Source: Vespula vulgaris
Taxonomy: Eukaryota > Arthropoda > Insecta > Hymenoptera > Vespidae
DNA length: 64,000 bases
NCBI RefSeq assembly: GCF_905475345.1
Contig: NC_066609.1
Span: 147,501-211,500 of the forward strand
Direction: 5' to 3'
Below, piece after piece: positions 1-9,415 of the stretch (positions are counted from its first letter, which is position 1; every line of letters begins with the position of its first letter). The notes under the pieces were generated by a model. The model was given only the letters and a program-made list of their open reading frames with translations. It made no database searches and had not been told where the DNA came from. Made by a program: the position numbers and the translations under genes.

Positions 1-511
1 GCAATGGTGTACAGAAAGCAGTTAGATTACAAATAATATAATTATCGAACGAGCAGAACAGACTTGCCTTAAACTTCTGTGTATCAGAAATAATTGTATT
101 AACATTATTTTAGTAGCACAAAAATTCGTCGTACAAGAAACATTCGTTGTTTCAATTTAAGTTACATAATCTTTTGTATGAAATTTGAATTAATGGCGTA
201 AGAAGTCAGCTTGGTTGAAAAGTTCAATGATAGAAATATACAGCCTATTCAACTTAATCAAGTTTCTTTATAAACATAATTTTATATATATAAGTATTAA
301 TAATGCGGGGAGTATATATATATTTTGATTCGTGAGATACAAAGGAAGTAGAATATTTAATTGTTGTATATTGGCTTATTCATAAAAAAGAAAAAAGTTA
401 TAACATAAAAAGTATTTATATTTATTTGACAATCCTTTTTAAACAGATTTAAGAAAAGTATATTATAATTTACAAATCCGTGACGATCTTTTCATTTTTG
501 TTCTGCCTATA
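1..511. other. 3' flank of Cdk7, no gene seen
   Basis: This AT-rich stretch lies downstream of the Cdk7 stop codon. Read on the minus strand, an AATAAA polyadenylation signal (TTTATT on plus, 421-426) sits about 90 bp past the stop and is the likely 3' end of the Cdk7 transcript. I see no conserved open frame in the remainder. Confidence 0.6.
421..426 (-). terminator. Cdk7 polyadenylation signal AATAAA
   Basis: A canonical hexamer on the minus strand lies 86 bp beyond the Cdk7 stop. It is inferred from motif and position only. Confidence 0.5.
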
Positions 512-1877
512 TTAAAATTGCAGTCTTTTAGCAAGAGGAGCACCATCTATAGTCTCCAGTAATTTACGCTTTAAACTGGTCTTTTCTTCCGGTTGATGCT
601 TTATCGTTGTTGGAAGAGGTAATCGAGATCCAGGCGTTGGAGATGGTTTATTGCTAAAATATGGCATTTGCAAAGCTTGGTCACACGTACATCTCTCTAA
701 TGGATTGACATTTAACAGACTGGCTATTAAATCTAACAAATCATCGCCCGCAGCAGTAAATATATGTTTTAATGGCGTTCCTGGGAAGGGCTTAAACTGA
801 ATAAAATCGGACAATTCTGTCATGCCTGGCCATGTTTCTTCGGTTGGTGTACCTAACGTCTGTAGAATATGATAGTTTGTTATTTTTATTTATATGAAAT
901 AACAAAAGTATTAGTATGTAATAAAACAATAAAATCCGTTTAGAAAAGATACCTGAAATATCCTGGTAAGTTGATCCAGATCCGATTCTCCGGGTAAAAA
1001 GGGTGCACGTAGTAATAACTCTGCTAATATACAACCGACCGCCCACATATCTATACCTGTTCCATAAAGTCTTGCGCCATAAAGTAGTTCAGGGGCTCTA
1101 TACCATCTGGTCACCACCTGATGAGTGTTTATTCTATTCGGAGAACCAAAAAATTTGGCTAATCCAAAATCTCCTATTTTCAATACTCCTTCAGAGGTAA
1201 CCAATAAATTATTTGGTTTCAAATCTCTATGAAGTATCCAATTAAAGTGCAAATAATCTAAACCTTGGAGAGTTTGAATCATATATGCTTTTATATGACC
1301 AGCAGTCAGGACTATATTGCTGTCTTTTATTATTACTTCTAAATCTGTATCCATAAAATCAAATACCAATGAAACATTGGACTTATGACCAAATACATCT
1401 AAAATAGCAGATAAAACAATATATTTCTTCAATTATCACCGTTCCATCTCTTTGTATCTTAATTATATCAAAATAATGTACCTAATAATCCAATCACATT
1501 ATCGTGCTTCAATTCCTGTAAAAGCTTGATTTCTCTCAAAGCAGTTCTGTTTATACCATCTCTAGCTTCGGCACGGCTACCGACTTTTATCTGAAAAGAT
1601 TAAGACATGACGTTCATTTAAATATTGAATTTATTTTCCTGAAGTAACGGTGATATAAAATATTTCTTTTTAAACCTTTTTAACGGCTACGATTTTTCCT
1701 GTTTTTACATCTTTTGCTTTGTAAACAGTGGCAAACTGAAAACGTAATTAATATATGATATTTTATGTATCGTACGAGGAATAGCACGATAAAACGACCG
1801 ATAAAATAATTAACGTTTCTAACCTGTCCTTCTCCTAGGAAATCGATTTTTTCATATCTCCGTAATTTCTCAGTCAT
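512..1877 (-). CDS. Cdk7: Cyclin-dependent kinase 7 (CAK / TFIIH kinase subunit)
   Basis: Serine/threonine kinase of the CDK-activating kinase, which with cyclin H and MAT1 phosphorylates CDK T-loops and, within TFIIH, the RNA polymerase II C-terminal domain in the nucleus. Five coding exons (minus strand) join in frame: 1877-1824, 1735-1676, 1590-1482, 1398-953 and 859-512. All have GT-AG borders and together give 338 residues; the human protein has 346. Visible features are the glycine loop GEGQFATV (15-22), catalytic Lys in VAVKK (37), a PSTAIRE-equivalent helix NRTALRE (52-58), HRDLKPNN (131-138), DFG (151-153), and a T-loop GSPNR..THQVVTRWYRAPE whose Ser160 and Thr166 match the two CAK phosphosites. 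The C-terminus ends KRLQF. The start is fixed by MTEKLRRYEKIDFLGEGQ directly before the loop. The T-loop and DFG context separate it from other CDKs. The gene is intact and diverges from eIF4A3. Confidence 0.97.
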
Positions 1878-2480
1878 TGCTATAATATACTAAAGTAATA
1901 TTTACTTTCGTCAGCATTGTCCGACGCTCGAACTTTGTGTTTTGCCAAACTCTCGCAAGATTTAAATGCTGACGACTGTTCATCACCTTTCGCTCGAAAC
2001 GTAACTTTAGCGACAGGTATGGACAAAATATGAACTACGATATCGATATGCGTTTGTCGCACAAATGCATAAAGAATAATAAATGTAATTGACATATAAA
2101 GTTAGCATATAAATCTGCGATAAAAAACAAGATTTTGTCGAATATTTTGTCAAAGATATTTAGCGACTACTTTACATATATATATACACACACATCATAT
2201 ATGCATCCTTATTAGAATGAAAAGATTTTTAAAATATGCAGGCATTTGCTCGGTTATACTTGCATTCCATAGGATTTTAATATATTTATTGCAAGTATTT
2301 CAATTATTAAAAAATTCACTTACCACTTAAGAAGTTCTGCGATGGCTCCAAAACACTCGTTCGATTTGAGAGCGGATGATTCGTAGCTGGTTGAAAATGA
2401 AAAGCTGGAGAGAATGAGAAGTGGAAAATGAGAGGTCGACGTCAAAGTGAGATCCTCTTCAGCGATGCACCGATTTTAAT
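1878..2480 (-). other. Probable Cdk7 5' UTR intron and noncoding first exon
   Basis: A strong minus-strand splice donor GTAAGTG follows an exon end at 2324. An acceptor TATTATAG lies a few bases before the Cdk7 ATG. The pair would make a roughly 430-bp intron in the 5' UTR, with a noncoding first exon running upstream of 2324 to somewhere near 2480. I infer this from splice motifs; the transcription start cannot be placed from sequence alone. Confidence 0.4.
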
Positions 2481-3637
2481 TTGCAATAGTTATTTATTAA
2501 CGAACGGTCACTGAATTTATTTCGCGAAACTCTACTGTCTTTTATAAATATAGTCTGTGCGACTATTAGAAAAGCAAGAAACTTTGCGAACAAATACCGA
2601 CTTTAACGACTGCATTGCACGCAGTCGATGCAAGAACACTTATTTTTTAAATCGCGAAACGCGAACGAACGAACGCTGCTTCTACTTCGCGGTATTTTTA
2701 TTTTGACAACACAAAACTTCGATTATTTTATTGCTGCGCGTACGATTGCAATAAAATTTTGAAACAGAAAAATAGAAACAAAATAATCTGTATCACCGTT
2801 ATGATAAAAAACTGTATAAATTAATCAAGAAATATAGTGATAAAGAAATATATTTACTTTAAGTCTTCGTTGACACTTGCGGGAAAAACATCCTGTCAAA
2901 ATTTCGATATTCACTCGTCGAGATATAAAGAAAGATTGATCCAATACAAAGTCAATTAAAGATTTGAATTTATTGACGTCACAAGTAGTAATGACCGCGA
3001 AATCAAAATTTCAAAATATTGAAATTTTAAACTAATATTATTCCAAGTCTCTTGCACGTTACGATCTTTGTAACGTTTATGCGAATGTACTATTGTTTAG
3101 ATATTAATTTTTTGTACTCCGTATTCGTTAAAGATCGTTTAAATAATTATTTAAAAAGTTATTAAATATCGAATAAGTAAATATCAGAGCCCTCTATGTT
3201 GCAATTACTCTCCATTTATTTCACTTTTTAATTCTGTTAATCTATCTAGTTTTTTTGGTCTTTCCTTTCTTTTGATTTATTATAGAATTTCACTGTTAAT
3301 GTTTCGTTTCTTTATTTATTTCATCATAGAAAACTGAAATAAAGAAAAAATCTTTCTTTTGTCTTAAATTCGATCAAACGATCGCAGCGCTACTCTCCTA
3401 AACTGTACTCACTGCTGATTGGTCCTTGGTATGTTTGATAGCGAACGCTCATTGGCTGCCTCATTATCTCTTAGAAATACTAATTCCACTCTGTATTGAC
3501 AGTAACTGGGTTGTAGGATGGCCGTCTTTATAACTAATATACCGGCTGTAGAGACACAAGTTTAGAGACGCGTCGTAGTAGTAAAGGGACACATGGTAAA
3601 AGAAAAAGAAATTGCTTATATTCGTATCGCTAGCAAA
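2481..3637. other. Divergent intergenic/promoter region between Cdk7 and eIF4A3
   Basis: AT-rich DNA between two divergently transcribed housekeeping genes, so promoters of both are expected here. The segment 3360-3600 is less AT-rich and is the likely eIF4A3 promoter and leader. An in-frame upstream ATG at 3593 would add 15 residues to eIF4A3. I prefer the ATG at 3638, which starts MAEVKSRRV and matches the usual length of the family. No other coding signal was seen. Confidence 0.5.
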
Positions 3638-3954
3638 ATGGCTGAAGTAAAGTCACGTCGGGTTGCTCAAGCAGAAGATTTATCAAATGTGGAGTTTGAA
3701 ACAAGTGAAGATGTCGAAGTTATTCCTACGTTTGATAATATGAACCTACGGGAGGAATTACTACGAGGGATTTACGCATACGGTAAAATATTAACCTATA
3801 TTTTGAAGTTTCGTACAAGTTAACCTTTTCGCTGCGTATATCGTTAGTCGTTTTGAATTTTAGCCGAGATAATAAACTGCGTATTTCATAGAAGTAGATA
3901 TATGTATTTGTAGAAGACATACGCGACGAAAAAAATGTGAAAAATATGTTTATA

Positions 3955-3989
<35 letters not shown>

Positions 3990-6013
3990 GGCGTTATATC
4001 GTTGCCGCAAATACCGAATCCCGCCAATGCTCCCGTCCGTGGGCAAAATCCATTCTCGTATTACGTTGCGAGAAGAGAATTCTAGGTTGTGTAATTTTCT
4101 TCATTCGTCCGTCTCCACGTCGCGTTTTGCGCCGATGATTTTTCGAAGCATCTTGTTTTCGAATAGCCTAAATTGTTTCTCGTCTCGTAACATAAATGAC
4201 CACGCTTCGCATCCATAAAGGACTACCGATAGGATAATCGTTCTATAAATTCTAATTTTTAAGCGCCTAGACAATATCTGCGAACCGAATAGTTTATTAA
4301 CCTAATAAAGCATGCGTTTCTCTTTTATATATATTTCATAAGTTAATTAACGTTTATCGTCCAAAGGTTTTGAAAAGCCATCAGCCATACAACAAAGATC
4401 CATAAGACCTATAATGCAAGGCAGAGATGTGATAGCACAAGCACAATCTGGTACAGGAAAAACTGCAACTTTCTCAATCGCTATATTACAATCTTTGGAT
4501 ACGGAAGTACGAGAAACACAAGTACTTGTCCTTTCACCAACTCGAGAACTTGCTACTCAGATACAAAAGGTTATTCTTGCATTAGGTGACTTTATGAATG
4601 TGCAATGTCATGCATGCATAGGAGGTACAAATCTTGGGGAGGATATCAGAAAGCTCGATTACGGGCAACACGTAGTATCAGGCACACCTGGCAGAGTATT
4701 TGGTAATGTAAACTTATTGACACCGATTGTTTAATGCATTGATTGTCATGGGAATCTCCATGGTGACTGATACTTTTATCTCGTCAGTGAAACCTTAGAG
4801 ATCATAATCGTTATTATCAAATTTCTGAGTACGATTGAAAGAAAAAATATTAAACGGCATAAATGACTAAATAATGTCTGTAAGAAAGTCATGAGCGAGA
4901 TAAATTCACTGTTGATAAGCATATCACTTAATATTTTATCATTATATGCTTAGAATATTGAAAATTGAGTTTTTCTTTTTTTTTTCCCAAGACACATGGC
5001 AGTCAATGTATTAAAATTTTTATACCACAAACTTTATCATTTACAGTTTTATATCGCCTAATAAAATTCTACGAACGAATATTTATGCGTCTTGTAAAGT
5101 AATAACAATAATAACACATATTTTCAGATATGATAAAAAGAAGAGTACTTCGTACTAGGGCTATTAAAATGCTAGTACTCGATGAATCTGACGAAATGCT
5201 TAATAAAGGTTTCAAAGAACAAATTTATGACGTATATCGTTATTTACCACCGGCGACACAAGTTGTCCTAGTGTCGGCTACGTTGCCTCATGAAATTCTT
5301 GAGATGACAAGTAAATTTATGACAGATCCTATTCGTATTCTTGTAAAGCGGTAAATATACTTGACATTTACGGTATTTCAATCGATATTTAATATACTTA
5401 TATACTTAAAACTTTAAATCTATTCTCAACAGCGATGAGTTAACTTTAGAAGGAATAAAACAGTTCTTTGTTGCGGTTGAACGCGAAGAATGGAAATTTG
5501 ATACGCTCTGCGACTTATACGATACTTTAACTATTACTCAAGCGGTAATATTTTGTAATACAAAACGCAAAGTCGATTGGCTAACAGAAAAAATGAGAGA
5601 AGCCAATTTCACAGTATGTTCTATGCATGGAGATATGCCACAAAAAGAGAGAGATAATATTATGAAAGAATTTCGTTCTGGACAAAGGTAACCGTATGAA
5701 AATAGCTTTTTATTTCTTTACGTTTGACTTAATATTAATTCTTTTGTATTTATTTTATAGTCGAGTCCTAATCACAACTGACGTTTGGGCTAGAGGAATA
5801 GACGTCCAGCAAGTGTCGCTCGTCATTAATTACGATTTACCAAATAATCGTGAATTATATATTCATAGAATAGGTCGATCGGGTCGTTTCGGCCGAAAAG
5901 GTGTGTCGATTAATTTTGTCAAAACTGATGATATAAGAATCTTGAGAGATATAGAACAATATTATTCAACGCAAATCGACGAAATGCCTATGAATGTAGC
6001 TGATTTAATATAA
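3638..6013 (+). CDS. eIF4A3: eIF4A-III, DEAD-box RNA helicase of the exon junction complex
   Basis: ATP-dependent RNA clamp that anchors the exon junction complex on spliced mRNA, with Y14, Mago and Barentsz. Exons 3638-3782, 4367-4702, 5128-5350, 5433-5687 and 5761-6013 join in frame with GT-AG borders. They give 403 residues; the human protein has 411. Motifs in order: VEFETSEDVEV near the N-terminus, Q motif FEKPSAIQQ (50-58), motif I AQSGTGKT (74-81), PTRELA (106-111), GG and TPGR (155-158), motif II DESD (179-182), SAT (210-212), VIFCNTKRKV, motif V TDVWARGID and motif VI HRIGRSGR. The protein ends STQIDEMPMNVADLI, the eIF4A3 family C-terminus, which excludes eIF4A1/2. Motif II reads DESD instead of DEAD. 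Intron 1 carries a retrotransposon fragment. The gene appears intact. Confidence 0.97.
3954..4303 (-). mobile_element. Degenerate non-LTR retrotransposon fragment (RT C-terminal end)
   Basis: Read on the minus strand this encodes an in-frame stretch with NKLFGSQILSRRLKIRIYRT, then IILSVVLYGCEAWSFMLRDE, then FENKMLRKIIGAKRD. This is the signature at the C-terminal end of many insect RTE/CR1-type reverse transcriptases, whose consensus is LYGCETW followed by LRVFENRVLRKIFGPKRD. A TGA falls where the family has Trp (EWRKLHN), so the copy is dead. It ends in an (AAT)n tail, seen as (ATT)n on plus at about 3955-3987, as expected for the 3' end of such an element. It lies antisense inside intron 1 of eIF4A3. 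Family assignment beyond non-LTR is inference. Confidence 0.8.
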
Positions 6014-6017
6014 GATG

Positions 6018-6130
6018 TATTATTATTAGTATTATACGGCGTTAAGAACTCAAAAGCTCGTTGCCGCAAAAACCAAATCCCGCGAATGTCCTTGGGCAAG
6101 ATCTCTCCATTCGCGACTCTCGTACTCCAT
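6018..6130 (-). mobile_element. Second 3'-end copy of the same non-LTR repeat
   Basis: By eye, 6034-6115 aligns with 3984-4060. Shared blocks include TATAYGGCGTTA, TCGTTGCCGCAAA, AATCCCGC and TGGGCAARATC. It has a short, interrupted (ATT)n run at the same end. It keeps only the 3' end of the element, with no RT motif. It begins within 10 bp of the eIF4A3 stop codon, so it probably forms part of that gene's 3' UTR. An open frame on the minus strand (5962-6255) runs across it but resembles nothing I know. Confidence 0.6.
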
Positions 6131-7477
6131 TTCGTTAAGATCCGTTCTAATATTCTCTTCATGTCAGATGTATATCTTAAATATTTTTTTCGTCGAATAT
6201 CTTCATCCAGTTCCATTAATTCTTTTGAAGTAATCGATTTAATGGGAAGATTCATTAGAAATTATTTACATTCATAGTTACATTAAATGACTTTCGTCCT
6301 AATATCTAAGTTATTTATAACTTAATTCTCTTTCCCGCCAAATTCCGGGATATTTCCGACAAGAGGTACTTTTTGTTTAGGATTTCTTAAATCCAATTGA
6401 ATTCTATGCAGCTTATTTCATTACGCTGCATATAAATTTTTATACGCTCGATCTTCAGGATTAGGGTTTCTAAATAATAATTTATTAAGCGTACACCATC
6501 GTTATACGAAAAAAAAAAGAAAAAAAAAGAAAAAAAACAAGAGAGAAAAGATATAGTAATTTCAACTAATGTAATATTACAAATATTACGACGGGAAAGA
6601 GTTAATTTTGACTTATGATACAAAAACAAGTGAATAAAATAATTAAAAATTAAGTGGTAATATAAATGACGTGTACATGTACAGTACTTGTATATACGAG
6701 TATGTAATACGAGTATCATCGATGTATATCCATCTTTATTTTGATAAAAATGTTACAAATATGTTAATAAAAGTATAATATAATGATGTAAATTTTCTTT
6801 CTAAATGTAGCTTCGATAATTGATAAACTGTGATAATAAAAATTGAGGGTACATGATCGTTACACAAAAAAAAAAAGCAAAAAAAAAAAAGAAAAGTATG
6901 ATATATGAATAAATTATACATGTAATTGAAAAGTGTAATTGAAATCACGAAATATTATATACGGAATGTTTTGCACAAGAAAATGATTATTTAAAACGTT
7001 ATATCTTCTTGAACCAGAATAATCAATAATCGGACCTATGGTACGAATGGTTTAGATGGCAGTGCATTCTTGTTTTGAGACACACTTTTAGTGTCTTACG
7101 AGTATCGGCAAAAATTTGTGCGTCCGATCTAATATATCATAGAACTAAATTAATTTGTTTGATACGAATTACTCTGTAAAATATCAACTATAAATCTAAC
7201 ATTTTATCATTACTACGATCGTGGACATTATAACGATTGAAAAAGGACAGTAAGGAAATCTGATACGTATAGAAAAAGCCGTATAAACGTTAACAATATT
7301 TAATCAGTTTGAATAAGTAAAAATATAAACATAATGTTACAAACGAAAGAAAATATGTACTACGCGTTTGAACATATAATGGCTAATTGTACGCTCTATT
7401 TGCGCATATAAGGATGGCAAACGTTTGAAAGAAGATTGTTTGCGGTGAGAAGATAGAAAAGGGCTTTCTTAAAAAAT
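6131..7477. other. Intergenic region between eIF4A3 and FRMD8
   Basis: AT-rich DNA with an ATTAAA polyadenylation-type hexamer at 6282-6287 that could end the eIF4A3 transcript. Two interrupted poly(A) runs lie near 6510-6537 and 6866-6891. The last few hundred bases should hold the FRMD8 promoter. No conserved open frame was seen. Confidence 0.5.
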
Positions 7478-9296
7478 ATGGAGACACAAGAGGACTGCAC
7501 GATTCGAAGGAGCCAATTGGTACAACGGTATCCAAATGATTATAAAAACGATGGACATACTCCAGTTCGTGAGTATTCGTTACGTTCATAACGACTTTTT
7601 CAACGAACATTAGTAATTTTGCGATGTATAACTTTTACTAAATTAAAAATTTTGTTCTCCTCTGTTATCATTGTTAACAAAGCGATGATGATGAACCAAG
7701 CGCAGTATGTGAATACGGGAAGAGTTACTGCGCGTATAGCAGTATACCTAATGACCGGAGTGTTTGTAACGATGGAAGTTGAGCAAAGCTCGACTGCGCA
7801 ACAAATTTTAACTATAGTACAAACGGAAGGAGAATTAGGATTAGCAAGAGCTCCACCTTTAATCGGACAGCCAGTATTTGCTTTATGGCTGTGCTCGTGC
7901 CAATTAGAGATTCAATTGAGACCAAATCACAAACCCATAGAATTAGCTGCCAAATGGAACCGTTTAGTTAAAAAATATGGTTCGCAGAGGGAAGAAACCG
8001 ACGAGGAACCTTTATTGTACTTTCGTAGGAACGTGTTTCTTTCTAGATACGACGAAGAGCAAATAAAGGAAGCTAAAGTACTTGAACTGTTGTACGCAGA
8101 AGCAAGGCACAATGTTTTACAAGGTAATAAGTTTTAATGACGGCGTAAAGTGTACGGAATGTAGGCGAATATATATTATTCCTTCCTTCAAAAATGTACG
8201 TCGTTGTCACAGGTAGATATCCATGCGAAGGGCAAGCAAGATATGCAAGCTTAGGAGCATTGCAAGCACGTATTGAAATAGGCCCGTATAACTCACAAAC
8301 GCACACATTGGCATTTTTTAGAAGGCATCGAGGAAGATTTTTACCACATCATTACACATCACCGAGTCTTTTATTAGGATTAGGACTTGGTTTGGGTTTG
8401 GTGGGAGGTAAAGGAGCACCAGAAGCACGCCTTTTGGAACAATATAAACGAATACCTAATCATACCGGGACCAATACAAATCCAAGAAAGCTAATTAGGA
8501 AGTACCTTGAATTTTGCTGGGGCCTACCTTGTTACGGTGCTGCCTTCTTTCAAGGACAAATCGAACGTCCTGTAAGAGGACTGGCATCGTGGATTACGAA
8601 TCGTGACTTACAAGTTCTGATTGCTATTAACACTTCAGGAGTATACGTGGTCGATGATATGCAATGCGTAAGTTAAAAAAAAGTGAACATCATTCATTCG
8701 CTTTTTGTTTTATGGATAATGGTTTGGTTTTCCTTAACAGAGTCTTCTATTAGGATTGAAATACTCGGAATTAAGTTGGGAAATGGCAAAACCTTCTGAC
8801 GAAAGAAACCCCGATTGTTTGCCCTGTTTGTTTCTACAATTCCCTGTAAGAGAAAATGGTGCGCGTGTTTATAAAATTCTACAAGTATTCTCGAGACAAG
8901 TATGTTTCATAAAATAGTAATAATAATGATAATAATAATAATAGCAACGACAACGATAGTAACGAAATAACAAATACTGAGAATAATACATATGCATTAG
9001 GCAATAATGATGGACACTTTAATTTCTGGTTTTGCCGAGGAAAATCGTAATCACAGTTCTCACAACGATGGTACAAATAGCGAACGTCAATTGGATCATT
9101 CTGCGACTACCACCTACACCGGTAGTTTCACAAATAAACTTAGCAAATTTACTTTGGCAACGTTTGACGACGAAGGTGATGCAAGATCAATAATATTTTT
9201 CTTCTATTTATGCAAATATTCGTTTTAGTTTTTCAAAACGGATCAATTATTTTAGGTCGATGCATCGGACAAATGGGTTCTTGGTCTTTCCAATAG
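7478..9296 (+). CDS. FRMD8: FERM domain-containing protein 8 (Bili / iTAP)
   Basis: Cytoplasmic FERM-domain adaptor. In vertebrates it binds iRhoms and stabilises the ADAM17 sheddase; the Drosophila orthologue Bili dampens Wnt/LRP6 signalling. Exons 7478-7568, 7683-8123, 8213-8667, 8741-8899, 9001-9175 and 9256-9296 join in frame with GT-AG borders. They give 453 residues; the human protein has 464. The F1 lobe carries VYLMTGVFVTMEVEQSSTA, PVFALWLCS and LEIQLRPNHKP, then EPLLYFRRNVFL. The F2 lobe includes GRYPCEGQARYASLGALQAR and IGPYNSQTHTLAFFR. The F3 lobe runs RKYLEFCWGLPCYGAAFFQG, then LLLGLKYSELSWEM and LFLQFP. The C-terminus ends GRCIGQMGSWSFQ. A Gly-Leu alternating patch (GLGLGLGLVGG) sits between F2 and F3. 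The start is the first ATG in frame with exon 2. It is convergent with DRC7. Confidence 0.9.
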
Positions 9297-9415
9297 TCTT
9301 CACTTTAAAAAAAGTAAAAGGTGCGCACGCACATAAAAAGCAAAGACGGAAGAATAATATTTACCTACATAAATATAAAAGTTCCTTATTGTTTCTAACT
9401 CGTCGCTGATATATG
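9297..9415. other. Convergent 3' junction of FRMD8 and DRC7
   Basis: Only 119 bp separate the two stop codons, so the 3' UTRs probably overlap or abut. No canonical AATAAA is visible for FRMD8 within this gap. A variant AATAAG is present on the minus strand for DRC7. Confidence 0.6.

Noticed and set aside
1880..2095. 71-codon minus frame upstream of Cdk7
   Set aside because: Lies in the proposed 5' UTR intron, hydrophobic AT-rich frame with no family resemblance.
5962..6255. 97-codon minus frame downstream of eIF4A3
   Set aside because: Overlaps the eIF4A3 last exon and the retroelement tail; no similarity to a known protein by eye.
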